Positions 18,906 through 28,863 of a stretch of DNA of 47,697 nt are shown here, in pieces. The notes under the pieces were generated by a model, which saw only the letters and a list, made by a program, of their open reading frames with translations, did not search any database and was not told the DNA's origin. Origin of the DNA: Clostridium sp. (GTDB lineage Bacteria; Bacillota; Clostridia; Clostridiales; Clostridiaceae); contig JALEZF010000044.1 in assembly GCA_022773025.1 (NCBI GenBank), positions 1 through 47,697 on the forward strand. Direction: 5' to 3'. The first letter of the stretch is position 1. Every line of letters begins with the position of its first letter. A program made the translations under genes and the position numbers.

Positions 18906-19619
18906 TTATTTAAAACAAACATATCCAAAATGATATTGAGAATTACTAATTACTTGTTTTAAATCTGCTTCTGTACTTTTAACTTTTAACATACTAGCAT
19001 TAATCTTATCTTCAGCCTTAATATCTGATATTTTCATCCATATCCTCGCCTGCTCACCTTTAAATTCGTCTGGATAATCTGATGTTGGAGCTGAAATAGG
19101 TGATTTGTCAGAAATAATATCCTGTATTATTGCACTATAGGCAATATCATTGCTACCTCCAGCCGATTCTCCAATACCAAAGATAATCTTTACTGTTTCT
19201 CCTTGTTTTATTAACTTTTTATAATGCTTTACTTTCTTTTCTGACATTCCGTAGTATAACGCTTGAGTTGAGAACCATGTAAATCCTCTACTTTTTTCGT
19301 CTTCAATATAAACCTTTATCGTTTCATGTCCATTTAATTCATTTCCGTTAATGTCTGTAGACATTCCAAGTTTCATAAATATAAAGTCATTGTCAATCGA
19401 ATTATCATCTCTATCCTCTATCATTTGTTTAACCCCCTCAACATTTAAATATTTCTTTTTTAATTTAAGATAAAGTTCCTCGTCCTTTGCTATCATATAC
19501 ATTTCAATCACATCATTTAATGCTGCTGTCTTAGTTATCTGCTTTTCACTAATAAATTCATTAAACATATCTTGAACTGTGTCAGCTACAGATATTGTCA
19601 TATAATTTTGCCTTGCCAT
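18906..19619 (-). CDS. Unrecognised protein with ribbon-helix-helix-like N-terminus
   Basis: I do not recognise the family. I chose ATG 19619 (237 residues) because GGAGGGG sits 8 bases upstream; an upstream in-frame ATG at 19667 would include the operator-like palindrome. Residues 6-42 (YMTISVADTVQDMFNEFISE, then KTAALNDVIEMYM) look like a ribbon-helix-helix: a short strand with alternating polar residues and two helices. The C-terminal half (about 110-237) is mixed strand/helix and ends with DLKQVISNSQYHFGYV. It includes a WFSTQALYYG motif and could be a PUA/EVE-like nucleic-acid or base-binding fold, but that is a guess. No membrane segment is seen. The upstream palindrome and direct repeat suggest autoregulation. 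It could be an accessory gene. Confidence 0.7.
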   Translation of the reverse strand: MARQNYMTISVADTVQDMFNEFISEKQITKTAALNDVIEMYMIAKDEELYLKLKKKYLNVEGVKQMIEDRDDNSIDNDFIFMKLGMSTDINGNELNGHETIKVYIEDEKSRGFTWFSTQALYYGMSEKKVKHYKKLIKQGETVKIIFGIGESAGGSNDIAYSAIIQDIISDKSPISAPTSDYPDEFKGEQARIWMKISDIKAEDKINASMLKVKSTEADLKQVISNSQYHFGYVCFK

Positions 19620-19640
19620 ACTGAATTCCCCTCCAACTTT

Positions 19641-19704
19641 GTACCATACCTCTGATAGAGGTATCATTCAAATTAAGTGTACCATACATCCGTTAGATAT
19701 TCAA
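19641..19704 (-). promoter_or_regulatory. Promoter and operator-like palindrome of the RHH-like gene
   Basis: On the minus strand, TTGAAT (19699-19704) and TACACT (19676-19681) are 17 bases apart. GTACCATAC occurs twice in the same orientation on the plus strand (19641-19649 and 19679-19687); one copy overlaps the putative -10. Between them lies a perfect inverted repeat ATACCTCT-GAT-AGAGGTAT (19646-19664), just downstream of the expected transcription start. The layout fits a repressor site for the RHH-like product. Confidence 0.5.
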
Positions 19705-19860
19705 TACTATTATTAAATATACATGCTAAGAGTAATTATGATTTTATTGTCCAATCTAATTGTGAATTGATACCATTTAATAATATAACTTTTGAATTTC
19801 ATCCAAATTCCTTGAAGATTTTAAAGGTTTAGTCATAGCCAGTGGTTTTCAACGCAATAA

Positions 19861-19899
19861 AAACAAAGGATATGCCTCAATTTGGCATATCCTTTGTTT
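19861..19899 (-). terminator. Intrinsic terminator overlapping the end of the MazG-like gene
   Basis: A perfect 16-bp stem (19861-19876 with 19884-19899) with a 7-base loop, followed on the minus strand by GTTTTTATT. The last codons of the upstream gene lie in the stem. Confidence 0.8.
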
Positions 19900-20221
19900 T
19901 ATCTTTATAGGACTTGTCTACAGCTTTTAATATTATTCCCTGTTCAAAGCCCCCTTTTAGCCTTCTCTTTTTTTCTCTCTCTTTTGCTAAATCTTCTTCG
20001 CTATATCCTTTTGCTTTTGCTATAGCAAATACTACTTCCATGATATCAGCTAACTCTTCTAAAGATTCTGTTTCAATAAATTCATTTATCTCCTCTTGAA
20101 GCTTTGCTTCTAGTGCTCTAAAGTAACCAATACTACTTATTTTTTCAGCTTTATATCTAAAGCCAGATTCCTCTATAATGTCTGGTACTGCATCTCTAAC
20201 CATCTTATTATATGGTTTCAT
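19877..20221 (-). CDS. MazG-like nucleotide pyrophosphohydrolase
   Basis: A 114-residue all-helical protein of the MazG/phosphoribosyl-ATP pyrophosphohydrolase-like superfamily. It opens with YNKMVRDAVPDIIEE, typical of the short stand-alone group, and carries the metal-binding pattern EEINEF followed by EELADIMEVV (about residues 38-63). Such enzymes hydrolyse nucleoside triphosphates to monophosphate and pyrophosphate, often for house-cleaning. There are no histidine biosynthesis genes nearby, so a HisE role is unlikely. It is a single gene with its own terminator; the start follows GAAGGTG. Confidence 0.85.
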   Translation of the reverse strand: MKPYNKMVRDAVPDIIEESGFRYKAEKISSIGYFRALEAKLQEEINEFIETESLEELADIMEVVFAIAKAKGYSEEDLAKEREKKRRLKGGFEQGIILKAVDKSYKDKTKDMPN

Positions 20222-20291
20222 AGAATCACACCTTCTCTATAAATATTAATTATTTATATTTTTTCATCAAAACTTCTTTCTATTCAAAATC

Positions 20292-20323
20292 GTAAAAAAT
20301 CACCTTAAAAAATTAAGGTGATC
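20292..20323 (-). terminator. Intrinsic terminator after glnS
   Basis: ATCACCTTAA and TTAAGGTGAT form a perfect stem with a 4-base loop (20299-20322), followed by TTTTTT on the minus strand, 8 bases after the glnS stop. Confidence 0.85.
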
Positions 20324-20329
20324 TAATAC

Positions 20330-21988
20330 TTATTTATTTAATTTAAAGGAACTCTTTAGCGAAACTATTCTATTAAATACTAGTTTATCTTCAGTTGTAT
20401 ATTTTGAATCTACATTAAAATATCCATGTCTAAAGAATTGGAAGGCATCTCCCTTTTTAGCTTCTTTCATCAAAGGCTCTACATAGCCATGAAGTACTTC
20501 TAATGAATTTGGATTTATATTCTCTAAGAAGTTCTTGTTTACATCCTCATTTTCATCTAATAAAAGAGGCTCATACAATCTGAATTCTGCATCTATCGCA
20601 GTAGATAGGTTTACCCAGTGAATTGTGCTCTTTACCTTTCTTCCTGTAAATCCTGAACCACTCTTAGTTTCAGGATCATAAGTACAGTGTATCTCTACCA
20701 CTTTTCCATTTTCATCTTTTATAAAATCATTACACTTTATAAAATATGCTCCTTTAAGTCTCACTTCGTTTCCTGGGAATAGTCTAAAATACTTCTTAGG
20801 AGGTTCTTCCATAAAGTCTTCTTGTTCTATATATATTTCTCTAGAAAATGGTACAAGTCTCTTTCCTTCTTCAGGCTTATCTGGATTGTTTTCTATTTCA
20901 AGCATTTCAGTTTCGCCCTCTGGATAGTTGGTTATAACAACCTTTAGAGGATTTAAAACTGCCATTGTTCTAGGTGCTTCTTTGTTTAATTCTTCCCTTA
21001 TGAAGTAATCAAGCATTGAGCTATCAACTATAGATGCAGCCTTTGCTACTCCTATTTCTTTGCAGAAGTTTCTTATAGCAACTGCTGGACATCCTTTTCT
21101 TCTAAGACCTGCTATAGTAGGCATTCTTGGGTCATCCCATCCATCAACTACGTTTTCATCTACAAGAAGCTTAAGTTTTCTCTTGCTCATAACTGTGTTT
21201 GTCATGTTTAATCTTGCAAATTCTATCTGCTGTGGAACATTTTCCATTTCACACTCTCTCACAACCCAATCGTAAAGAGGTCTATGGTCTTCGAATTCAA
21301 GGGTACATATAGAGTGAGTTATACCCTCTATTGCATCCTCTAATGGATGTGCAAAATCATACATAGGGTATATGCACCATTTGTTTCCTGTGTTGTGATG
21401 TTCTGAATGAGCTATTCTATAGATTATAGGATCTCTCATATTTATATTTGGTGATGTCATATCTATTTTTGCTCTTAAAACTTTTTCTCCATCTTTAAAA
21501 TCACCATTTTTCATCTGCTCAAATAAGCTTAAGTTTTCTTCAACTGTTCTATTTCTGTATGGACTTTCTTTTCCTGGCTCTGTAAGAGTACCTCTGTACT
21601 CCTTTATTTCGTCTCCTGTCAAATCGCATACATATGCCTTGCCCTTCTTTATAAGAAGTATAGCTTTCTCATACATGGTATCAAAATAATTTGAAGCAAA
21701 ATATAGGTTATCCCAATCGTAGCCAAGCCATCTAACATCATTTTCGATTGACTCCACATACTCTGTATCTTCCTTAACTGGATTAGTGTCATCAAATCTT
21801 AAATTTGTCTTTCCTTTAAATTCGTCTGCAAGCTCAAAGTTTAAAACTATAGATTTTGCATGACCTATATGTAAATATCCATTAGGCTCAGGGGGAAAAC
21901 GTGTTATTATATCCTTATGCTTGCCGCTTTCTAAATCCTGTTTTACGATATTTTTTATAAAATTTGATGAATTATATTCCTCTGCCAT
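20330..21988 (-). CDS. glnS: Glutaminyl-tRNA synthetase
   Basis: A 552-residue class I synthetase that charges tRNA-Gln directly. The ATP-site motif [16 protein letters not shown] contains HIGH at 40-43; the second signature appears as VMSKRKL near residue 268. The C-terminal part has the two beta-barrel anticodon-binding domains, seen in motifs such as [14 protein letters not shown] and [11 protein letters not shown]. Many Firmicutes instead make Gln-tRNA through GatCAB, and GlnRS is present in only some clostridia, where it is thought to have been acquired by transfer. No T-box was seen in the 139 bases upstream. The ribosome binding site (GGGATGAG) is weaker than its neighbours'. Confidence 0.97.
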   Translation of the reverse strand: MAEEYNSSNFIKNIVKQDLESGKHKDIITRFPPEPNGYLHIGHAKSIVLNFELADEFKGKTNLRFDDTNPVKEDTEYVESIENDVRWLGYDWDNLYFASNYFDTMYEKAILLIKKGKAYVCDLTGDEIKEYRGTLTEPGKESPYRNRTVEENLSLFEQMKNGDFKDGEKVLRAKIDMTSPNINMRDPIIYRIAHSEHHNTGNKWCIYPMYDFAHPLEDAIEGITHSICTLEFEDHRPLYDWVVRECEMENVPQQIEFARLNMTNTVMSKRKLKLLVDENVVDGWDDPRMPTIAGLRRKGCPAVAIRNFCKEIGVAKAASIVDSSMLDYFIREELNKEAPRTMAVLNPLKVVITNYPEGETEMLEIENNPDKPEEGKRLVPFSREIYIEQEDFMEEPPKKYFRLFPGNEVRLKGAYFIKCNDFIKDENGKVVEIHCTYDPETKSGSGFTGRKVKSTIHWVNLSTAIDAEFRLYEPLLLDENEDVNKNFLENINPNSLEVLHGYVEPLMKEAKKGDAFQFFRHGYFNVDSKYTTEDKLVFNRIVSLKSSFKLNK

Positions 21989-22127
21989 ATTCTCATCCCT
22001 TTTCTAACTAAATTCTCATTTATAATAATGTGTAGTTTATATCCATATATACAAAGATAGCTTTATATATAAAATATTTATTCATACATCTACCTTTAAA
22101 TATACCATAATTTATCCTTATTTTCTA

Positions 22128-22322
22128 CTATATAACCACAAACTGATTAGTATTTTCATCATATTTATATCCTATTTGACTAAATTTTTCATTAACATCT
22201 GATAGATCTAAATCCATGTAGCTACAGTAATCTTCAAGGGTAGAAAATTCATCCCTAAGCTTCATATTTACTATACTTAAAGCCATATAGCTATCCATTT
22301 TCATAAACTCCTCTTTTTCCAT
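22128..22322 (-). CDS. DUF4250 domain protein
   Basis: A 64-residue soluble protein with the DUF4250 pattern: ALSIVNMKLRDEFSTLEDYC followed by a short helix pair and IGYKYDENTNQFV at the C-terminus. The length equals the family's. The function is unknown; the family is common in Firmicutes as a small single-domain protein. The start follows GGAGAG. It is divergent from the membrane-protein gene at 22474. There is nothing further in the 139 bases between its stop and glnS beyond AT-rich DNA. Confidence 0.85.
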   Translation of the reverse strand: MEKEEFMKMDSYMALSIVNMKLRDEFSTLEDYCSYMDLDLSDVNEKFSQIGYKYDENTNQFVVI

Positions 22323-22408
22323 GTGCTCTCTCCTCTACAATTTATATCTGATTTTCTAAACCATCAGTTATCATTTATATATATTATCATATTCTTTACT
22401 TCTCCGCA

Positions 22409-22437
22409 TTGAAAAATCCTTGAATTTAGGATATAAT
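22409..22437 (+). promoter_or_regulatory. Promoter of the four-helix membrane protein gene
   Basis: TTGAAA (22409-22414) and TATAAT (22432-22437) with a 17-base spacer. The expected start near 22444 lies downstream of an in-frame ATG at 22420, which supports the ATG at 22474 as the real start codon. Confidence 0.75.
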
Positions 22438-22473
22438 TCTAAGGATATCATAAATTGTACAACGGAGGAAGTT

Positions 22474-22956
22474 ATGAATAATTCAAATAAATCTTTTAAA
22501 TTCATATTATTGATTTTAACCATTTTACCATTGATTCTTCCTATATTAAACATATATTTAGGAATAGTTATAACTGCAAATGTATTGCCACAAGAAGTAG
22601 TTTATTACGGTAATACATCCTTACTTACTTTAAGCTTAAAGATTTTCTTATTTTCTTTAGCAGTAGATGCAATTTTAAGCCTTATAGGCTTTAATTCCGA
22701 TAGAAGAATAAATCTCATGATAGAGAAAAAGTTTACTTCAATAGCTTTTGAAACAGCTATTTCAGTTTTTACTTTGATAGTAGGATACTCTCTAATAAAG
22801 TCATTTGGACTCACAGATTTTGTTTTCTTTAGAGATGGACTAGCACTTTTTATGGCCATATCTGTATTTTTAGATTTGATAACACTATTTTTTATTGGAA
22901 TGTTTATTCATAAAAATGGCGGCGCGGAAAACAAAGATGAATCTAATGAAAATTAA
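22474..22956 (+). CDS. Four-helix integral membrane protein of unknown function
   Basis: I do not recognise the family. From the ATG at 22474 (GGAGGA 5 bases upstream) it is 160 residues with four hydrophobic helices: about 10-33, 48-70, 86-108 and 121-144. The N-terminal tail and the C-terminal tail (GGAENKDESNEN) are short and polar. A loop of mixed charge (NSDRRINLMIEKK) lies between helices 2 and 3. There are no catalytic motifs. It is a single gene with its own good promoter, divergent from the DUF4250 gene and convergent with purD. A function cannot be inferred from the neighbours. Confidence 0.75.
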   Translation: MNNSNKSFKFILLILTILPLILPILNIYLGIVITANVLPQEVVYYGNTSLLTLSLKIFLFSLAVDAILSLIGFNSDRRINLMIEKKFTSIAFETAISVFTLIVGYSLIKSFGLTDFVFFRDGLALFMAISVFLDLITLFFIGMFIHKNGGAENKDESNEN

Positions 22957-23023
22957 AAGAGGCTGATTTTTTAAAAAGTCACTGAAAAATTTCAGTGACT
23001 TCTTTTTTTAGTCAGTCTCTTTT
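22955..23023. terminator. Nested bidirectional terminator between membrane protein and purD
   Basis: An inner perfect stem (AAGTCACTGAAA/TTTCAGTGACTT, about 22976-23002) is followed by TCTTTTTTT on the plus strand. It is enclosed by an outer, 11-of-12 inverted repeat (22955-22966 with 23012-23023). It terminates the plus-strand gene and the purine operon. Confidence 0.85.
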
Positions 23024-23034
23024 AAAATTTATAA

Positions 23035-24288
23035 TTATTTAGCAATTCCTATGTCTCTTCTATAATATATGTTTTCAAACTTCACATTTTGAATGTTCTT
23101 ATAACATATCTTTCTTGCCAAATCTAAAGTTTCTGCCTTTGATACTACAGCAAGTACTCTTCCCCCACTAGTTAAAAGTCTATTGCTTTCATCTTTGACT
23201 CCAGCCATAAACACCTTGCTTTCGCCAACATCTCCTATAGATATTTCCTTGTTTTTTTCATAGCTTCCTGGATATCCAGAAGATGCTCCTATTACTACAC
23301 AAGCAGATTTGTTTTCCCACTTAATCTCTGTATTCTTTAAATCTTTTTCTAAAGCCTTTTCTATAAGCTCTAAAAGATCACTTTCCATTAAAGAAAGTAC
23401 ACCTTGAGTTTCTGGGTCACCCATTCTAACATTATATTCTAATAGATATACGCCCCTCTTAGTTATCATAAGACCGAAGAAGATTATCCCCACAAAATCC
23501 ATCTTCTCTTCTTTAATTCCATTTAAGGTTGGTGCCATTATGTCTTTTTCAAAGATATCCATTACTTTGTCGTTCACATATGGATTAGGACATATTACAC
23601 CCATTCCACCAGTATTAGGTCCTCTATTATCATCAAGTATCTGCTTATGATCCTTTGCGGATATAAATGGAATTATAGTTTCCCCATCTGTTATAGATAA
23701 TATAGATGCCTCTACTCCTTCTAGGAATTCTTCTACAACTATAGTCTTCCCTGACTCTTTAAAGTTTTCTGAAGTCATAAGTTCTTCTATTGCTGCTTTT
23801 CCTTCTTTTAAGTTATTGCAGATTATAACTCCTTTTCCTGCTGCTAATCCATCTGCCTTTATGACAAGAGGAAATTCTTTATCTTCTATATATTTTAGAG
23901 CCTTATTTTCATCTGAAAACACTTCATACTCAGCAGTTTTTACTCCGTACTTTTTCATAAACTCCTTTGAAAAAGCTTTACTGCCTTCTAAAATAGCCCC
24001 TTCTTTGCTTGGTCCAAATATCCTTAGGTTATTTTCTTTAAATATATTTACAATACCTTTAGTCAATGGTTCTTCTGGTCCAACTACAGTAAGGTCAATG
24101 CAGTTTTCTTTTGCAAATTTAACTAGCTCATCTATTTCTGTTATATTCACATTTTTGCATTTGTTTTCTCTAGATGTTCCTCCATTGCCTGGAGCACAGT
24201 ATATGGTATTAACCTTTGGGTTTTGAGCTAATTTCCAAGCTATAGCGTGTTCTCTTCCCCCTGATCCTATTAAAAGTAAGTTCATCAT
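23035..24288 (-). CDS. purD: Phosphoribosylamine-glycine ligase (GAR synthetase)
   Basis: PurD joins glycine to phosphoribosylamine with ATP, the second step of purine synthesis. The 417-residue protein has the N-terminal GSGGREHAIAWKL motif (8-20), the ATP-grasp core with KADGLAAGKGV, and NVRMGDPETQ near the metal site. The length is standard. Two ATG codons in tandem (24288 and 24285) follow AAGGAG. It is the last gene of the eight-gene purine operon, 19 bases after purH, and ends at a nested terminator. Confidence 0.97.
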   Translation of the reverse strand: MMNLLLIGSGGREHAIAWKLAQNPKVNTIYCAPGNGGTSRENKCKNVNITEIDELVKFAKENCIDLTVVGPEEPLTKGIVNIFKENNLRIFGPSKEGAILEGSKAFSKEFMKKYGVKTAEYEVFSDENKALKYIEDKEFPLVIKADGLAAGKGVIICNNLKEGKAAIEELMTSENFKESGKTIVVEEFLEGVEASILSITDGETIIPFISAKDHKQILDDNRGPNTGGMGVICPNPYVNDKVMDIFEKDIMAPTLNGIKEEKMDFVGIIFFGLMITKRGVYLLEYNVRMGDPETQGVLSLMESDLLELIEKALEKDLKNTEIKWENKSACVVIGASSGYPGSYEKNKEISIGDVGESKVFMAGVKDESNRLLTSGGRVLAVVSKAETLDLARKICYKNIQNVKFENIYYRRDIGIAK

Positions 24289-24307
24289 CTATACTCCTTT
24301 CTTAATA

Positions 24308-25810
24308 CTAGTGTTTAAAGTGTCTATATCCTGTAAAGACCATAGATATTCCATGTTCATTGCAGGCATCTATAGACTCCTGATCTCTTAGAGATCCACC
24401 AGGCTGAATTATTGCTTTAATTCCATATTTAGCTGCTTCATCAACTACGTCTCTAAATGGGAAGAAAGCATCTGATGCAAGAATTGTTGCACCCTTTCCA
24501 CGTCTTAAAGCATCTTCAGTAGGCCAAATTCTATTAACTTGTCCACCACCAATACCTAGAGCAACACCATCATGTGCCACTACTATGGCATTTGATTTTA
24601 CATACTTAACTACTTTCATTCCGAAAATTAAATCTTTCATCTCTTCTTCAGTAGGTTGCTTTTCAGTTACTATTTTTATTTCATCTATAAGCTTATTATC
24701 TTCATCTTGAACTAGCATTGCTCCATCAACAGTAACCATGTACTTTTCTGCCTTTGGTACGTTATTGAACTTAAGTACTCTTAAATTCTTTTTAGTCTTT
24801 AAAACTTCTAATGCATCTTCATCATATTCTGGTGCTGCTATAACTTCTAAGAAGATCTTAACCATTTCTTCTGCTGTACTCTTGTCTACCTTTTTATTGA
24901 AAGCAACTATACCTCCAAATATAGAAGTTGGATCTACATTATATGCTTTCATATATGCATCGTAGGAAGTTTCTCCTGTAGCCACTCCGCAAGGTGTATT
25001 ATGCTTCAATGCACAGCAAGCTGTTTCTTCAAATTCATTAGCACATTTCCAAGCTATATCTACATCTTTAAAGTTGTTATAAGATAATTCTTTACCATTT
25101 AAAGTTTCAAATGTATTCATAGCTCCATCAGCAGTTGCTAAACCATAAACTGCTGCACTTTGATGTGAATTTTCACCATATCTTAAACCTTGCATTTTCT
25201 TATAAGATACTGAAAGATACTCTGGGTACTCCTCATCTCCTAATAAGAAATTGGCAATAGCTCCATCATAAGCGCTCATAAGATTAAACACCTTACCTGC
25301 AAGTTTCTTCTTAGTTACAAAAGAAACTTCTCCATCCTGCTGGATTTCATTCATAACTACTGAGTAATCATTTTTATTAGATATTACAACTACATCTTGA
25401 AAGTTCTTAGCAGCTGCTCTAAGCATTGTAGGACCACCAATGTCTATGAATTCCACCTTTTCTTCAAAGGATAAATCCTCTTTAACTTTTTCAAAGAAAG
25501 GATATAAGTTTACTACAACATAATCTATTGTATGTATTTCTCTTTCTTTTAAAGTGTTCATGTGCTTTTCATTGTCTCTTATTGCAAGTATTCCCGCATG
25601 AACAAGTGGATGAAGAGTCTTTACTCTTCCATCTAGCATTTCAGGGAAATTAGTAACTTCATTTATTTCTATAACATCTAGTCCATTTTCTTTTAAATAT
25701 CTATAAGTACCACCTGTTGATACTATTTCTACATCTTTAGATACTAAAAATTTTGCAAAATCCAATATTCCTTCTTTGTCAAATACACTTATTAATGCTC
25801 TCTTTTTCAT
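24308..25810 (-). CDS. purH: Bifunctional AICAR formyltransferase / IMP cyclohydrolase
   Basis: PurH catalyses the last two steps to IMP, using 10-formyl-tetrahydrofolate. In the 500-residue protein, the N-terminal MGS-like cyclohydrolase domain (1-190) shows [14 protein letters not shown] and [13 protein letters not shown]. The transformylase domain contains [10 protein letters not shown] and the catalytic Lys-His pair in LKHNTPCG (near 255), with GGGQVNR and PGGSLRD further on. It is the seventh gene of the operon, 14 bases after purN. Its folate need links it to folC in this window. Confidence 0.97.
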   Translation of the reverse strand: MKKRALISVFDKEGILDFAKFLVSKDVEIVSTGGTYRYLKENGLDVIEINEVTNFPEMLDGRVKTLHPLVHAGILAIRDNEKHMNTLKEREIHTIDYVVVNLYPFFEKVKEDLSFEEKVEFIDIGGPTMLRAAAKNFQDVVVISNKNDYSVVMNEIQQDGEVSFVTKKKLAGKVFNLMSAYDGAIANFLLGDEEYPEYLSVSYKKMQGLRYGENSHQSAAVYGLATADGAMNTFETLNGKELSYNNFKDVDIAWKCANEFEETACCALKHNTPCGVATGETSYDAYMKAYNVDPTSIFGGIVAFNKKVDKSTAEEMVKIFLEVIAAPEYDEDALEVLKTKKNLRVLKFNNVPKAEKYMVTVDGAMLVQDEDNKLIDEIKIVTEKQPTEEEMKDLIFGMKVVKYVKSNAIVVAHDGVALGIGGGQVNRIWPTEDALRRGKGATILASDAFFPFRDVVDEAAKYGIKAIIQPGGSLRDQESIDACNEHGISMVFTGYRHFKH

Positions 25811-25824
25811 AAGGAATCCTCCCT

Positions 25825-26436
25825 TTATTCTTCTATATTGACTCTACCGTCAATTATTTTTATTTTTCCTTCGCTTATAAGCTTTATAGATTTACTAAGA
25901 ATTATATGTTCTTTTTCTAATATTCTCTTTTGAACCATTTCAGCATCGTCGCTGAAGTAAACCGGAACTGTTTCTTGAGCTATTATAGCTCCTCCGTCTA
26001 CTTCAGAGTTTACAAAATGAACTGTACATCCTGAAACTTTAACTCCGCTTTTTATTACAGCTTCATGAACCTTTATTCCGTACATTCCTGGTCCACAAAA
26101 TGATGGAATAAGTGATGGATGAATATTTATTATTTTATTTCTAAATTCATCTAATATTTTACCATCTAATATAGAAAGAAATCCAGCAAGTACTATTAAA
26201 TCTACTTTACCTTTAGTTAATTCTAAAATTTTATCTGAGAAAGATTCTTTATACTCTTTCTTTCTTACAACATAAGTTTTTATGTTGTTTTTTTCGGCTC
26301 TTTCTAATGCATAAATTCCTTCTTTGCTTCCTATAACCATTTCTATACTGGCGTTTATATATTTCGATTTGACAGCATCTATTATGGACTGAAGGTTTGT
26401 GCCACCTCCAGAAACTAATACTGCTATTTTAAACAT
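25825..26436 (-). CDS. purN: GAR transformylase (folate-dependent)
   Basis: PurN formylates GAR with 10-formyl-tetrahydrofolate. The 203-residue protein has the N-terminal [11 protein letters not shown] phosphate-binding loop (8-18), the active-site block [13 protein letters not shown] with catalytic Asn and His near 105-107, and VDGGAII containing the catalytic Asp near 143. It overlaps the end of purM by 13 bases with its own GAGGAGG site, indicating translational coupling. No purT or second GAR transformylase is present in the window. Confidence 0.96.
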   Translation of the reverse strand: MFKIAVLVSGGGTNLQSIIDAVKSKYINASIEMVIGSKEGIYALERAEKNNIKTYVVRKKEYKESFSDKILELTKGKVDLIVLAGFLSILDGKILDEFRNKIINIHPSLIPSFCGPGMYGIKVHEAVIKSGVKVSGCTVHFVNSEVDGGAIIAQETVPVYFSDDAEMVQKRILEKEHIILSKSIKLISEGKIKIIDGRVNIEE

Positions 26437-27422
26437 ACACCCTCCTCACCACAGGCTATATATCCGATTTCATAAGCTTTTTCTCCCATGGCTTCTAGTT
26501 CAGCTAATACTTCATCCTTTATACTCTTATCAACACATACCATAAATCCTATACCCATATTAAAAGTATTATACATATGATCCTTGTCTACTCCTAAATT
26601 CATCATGTACTGAAAAATTTCTGGTATATCATAAGAATCTTTTAATATAACTGCTGTCTTTCCCTTTGGAAGCATTCTTGGAACATTTTCTATAAATCCG
26701 CCTCCAGTTATATGACACATAGCTTTAATATGGAATTTTTCCATAAGTTTTTGGATTGGTTTCACATATATTCTTGTTGGTGTAAGAAGTATTTCTCCTA
26801 GTGTCTTTTCTCCAAGCTTTTCATCTAAATTAGTTATAAGCTTTCTAACTAATGAATATCCATTAGAGTGAACTCCTGAAGATTGAAGTCCAATTATTAC
26901 ATCTCCCTGCTCTACATCATGTCCATCTATTATTTTATCCTTATCAACTATTCCTACTGAGAATCCTGCAATGTCATATTCTCCTTCTTTATAAAATCCT
27001 GGCATTTCTGCAGTTTCTCCTCCAACTAATGCTGAACCACTTTGAAGGCATCCATCAGCTACTCCTTTAACGATATCTGATGCTACATTGGCTTCAAGCT
27101 TTCCACAAGCTATATAATCTAAGAAGAATAGTGGCTGTGCTCCATGACATAATATATCATTTACACACATAGCAACGCAGTCTATTCCAACTGTATCATA
27201 TTTGTTCATTTTAAATGCTATTTCAAGCTTAGTTCCAACTCCATCAGTTCCTGATATAAGAACAGGTTTTTTATATCCTTCTGGAAGCTCCATCATAGCT
27301 CCAAAGGAACCTATATGATTTAATACTAAAGGATTCATTGTGCTTTTTGCATATCCTTTTATTAAATCAACTGCTCTGTAACCTTCTTCTATATTAACTC
27401 CAGCGTCTTTATATGTTATCAT
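26424..27422 (-). CDS. purM: Phosphoribosylformylglycinamidine cyclo-ligase (AIR synthetase)
   Basis: PurM closes the imidazole ring, converting FGAM to AIR with ATP. The 332-residue protein begins MITYKDAGVNIEEGYRAV, contains the nucleotide-binding motif SGTDGVGTK (57-65), CVNDILCHGAQPLFFLDY and HITGGGF. The length and motif order are standard. It lies 18 bases after purF and overlaps purN. Its family fold is shared with the FGAM synthase domain of PurL, which makes its substrate. Confidence 0.97.
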   Translation of the reverse strand: MITYKDAGVNIEEGYRAVDLIKGYAKSTMNPLVLNHIGSFGAMMELPEGYKKPVLISGTDGVGTKLEIAFKMNKYDTVGIDCVAMCVNDILCHGAQPLFFLDYIACGKLEANVASDIVKGVADGCLQSGSALVGGETAEMPGFYKEGEYDIAGFSVGIVDKDKIIDGHDVEQGDVIIGLQSSGVHSNGYSLVRKLITNLDEKLGEKTLGEILLTPTRIYVKPIQKLMEKFHIKAMCHITGGGFIENVPRMLPKGKTAVILKDSYDIPEIFQYMMNLGVDKDHMYNTFNMGIGFMVCVDKSIKDEVLAELEAMGEKAYEIGYIACGEEGVCLK

Positions 27423-27440
27423 AATAAATCTCCTTACTTA

Positions 27441-28847
27441 TTAATCTATACTAGCCTCAAAAGGTGGTGCCACAGGGTATTCTCCATCAAAACATCCTAA
27501 ACAGAATCCTGATTCCTTATTAAATGCTTTTAAAATTCCTTCTATACTTAAATATCCTACAGTATCAGCTCCAATTATTTCTGCAATTTCATTTATTGTG
27601 TTGTTTGCACCTATAAGCTGACTTCTATAAGGAGTGTCTATTCCAAAATAGCATGGATATTTAACTACTGGGGATGAAATTCTAAAGTGAACTTCTTTAG
27701 CTCCTGCCTTTCTAAGAAGTTGAACTAGTTTTTTAGATGTTGTACCTCTAACTATAGAATCATCGATTAAAACTACTCTTTTGCCTTCTACTACTGACTT
27801 TAATGGATTAAGCTTTAATGCCACTGCCATTTCTCTCATTTCTTGAGTTGGCGCAATAAAAGTTCTTCCAACATATTTATTCTTTACAAAAGCAGTTTCA
27901 TAAGGGATATTTGCTGCCTTTGCATATCCTACTGCAGCTGGTATTCCAGAGTCTGGAACTCCAACAACTATATCTGCATCTATAGGAGACTCCTCATAAA
28001 GAATCCCTCCAGCTCTTACCCTAGACTCATATACGTTTATACCATCTATAGTACTGTCAGGTCTTGCAAAATAAATATATTCAAATGCACAGGTACCACA
28101 AGGTGTCTTTTCTGCTGGGTTAATGCTCTTTATACCATTTTTATCGATTATTACTATCTCACCTGGATTTACATCTCGTACAAATTCCCCGCCAATTGCA
28201 TCTAAAGCACAACTCTCTGATGATAGGATATAACTGTTCTTCACTTTTCCTATGCAAAGAGGTCTTATTCCATTTGTATCTCTAACTCCTATAAGCTTAT
28301 CTTTTGTTAAAATAACTATGGCAAAGGAACCTTTTACAACCTGCATTGCATTAAATATAGCTTTGTCAATTCCCTTATTAGCGTATCTAGCTATAAGACC
28401 TAAGATAACCTCTGAATCCGTTGTGGTTTGAAATATAAATCCACAATCTTGTAAAAGATCTCTTAATGTATCTGCATTAGTTAAATTTCCGTTATGTGCT
28501 ATAGCCATTGAACCAAGCTTTCCATGAGTTAAAAGTGGCTGAGCATTGCACTTAAGACTGTCACCAGCTGTAGAATATCTTACATGTCCTATAGCAGCGC
28601 TTCCTGTTAATTCATCAAGTATTTCTTCATCAAATACTTCTGTTACAAGTCCCATATCTTTATGACAGTATATTTCTTCATCTCTAACTACAGCAATACC
28701 GGCACTTTCTTGACCTCTATGTTGAAGAGCATAAAGTCCATAATAAGTCATCTTTGATACTGGAAGTTCATCATTTGAGAAAACTCCAAATACTCCGCAC
28801 TCTTCTTTTAACTTATCCTCTTCTAAATTTATTAACTCCAATGTCAT
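27441..28847 (-). CDS. purF: Amidophosphoribosyltransferase
   Basis: PurF makes phosphoribosylamine from PRPP and glutamine, the first committed step. The catalytic Cys is C17 in CGVFG, so the protein carries a 16-residue propeptide that must be removed, as in the Bacillus-type enzyme. Iron-sulfur ligands of that type appear to be present: PCGTC in the middle, KYPCYFG, and CLGCFDG near the C-terminus. The PRPP-binding motif VVLIDDSIVRGTTS lies near 345-358. The enzyme is therefore probably oxygen-sensitive and matured by cluster insertion. It is the fourth gene of the operon, 16 bases after purC. The length of 468 residues is standard. Confidence 0.97.
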   Translation of the reverse strand: MTLELINLEEDKLKEECGVFGVFSNDELPVSKMTYYGLYALQHRGQESAGIAVVRDEEIYCHKDMGLVTEVFDEEILDELTGSAAIGHVRYSTAGDSLKCNAQPLLTHGKLGSMAIAHNGNLTNADTLRDLLQDCGFIFQTTTDSEVILGLIARYANKGIDKAIFNAMQVVKGSFAIVILTKDKLIGVRDTNGIRPLCIGKVKNSYILSSESCALDAIGGEFVRDVNPGEIVIIDKNGIKSINPAEKTPCGTCAFEYIYFARPDSTIDGINVYESRVRAGGILYEESPIDADIVVGVPDSGIPAAVGYAKAANIPYETAFVKNKYVGRTFIAPTQEMREMAVALKLNPLKSVVEGKRVVLIDDSIVRGTTSKKLVQLLRKAGAKEVHFRISSPVVKYPCYFGIDTPYRSQLIGANNTINEIAEIIGADTVGYLSIEGILKAFNKESGFCLGCFDGEYPVAPPFEASID

Positions 28848-28863
28848 ATATTTAACCCTACCT

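Noticed and set aside
21989..22127. Possible T-box before glnS
   Set aside because: There is no GGTGG-type T-box element and no terminator stem before the start codon.
23816..24226. Plus-strand open frame of 136 codons inside purD
   Set aside because: Antisense shadow of a well-supported purine gene; no ribosome binding site and no recognisable motif.
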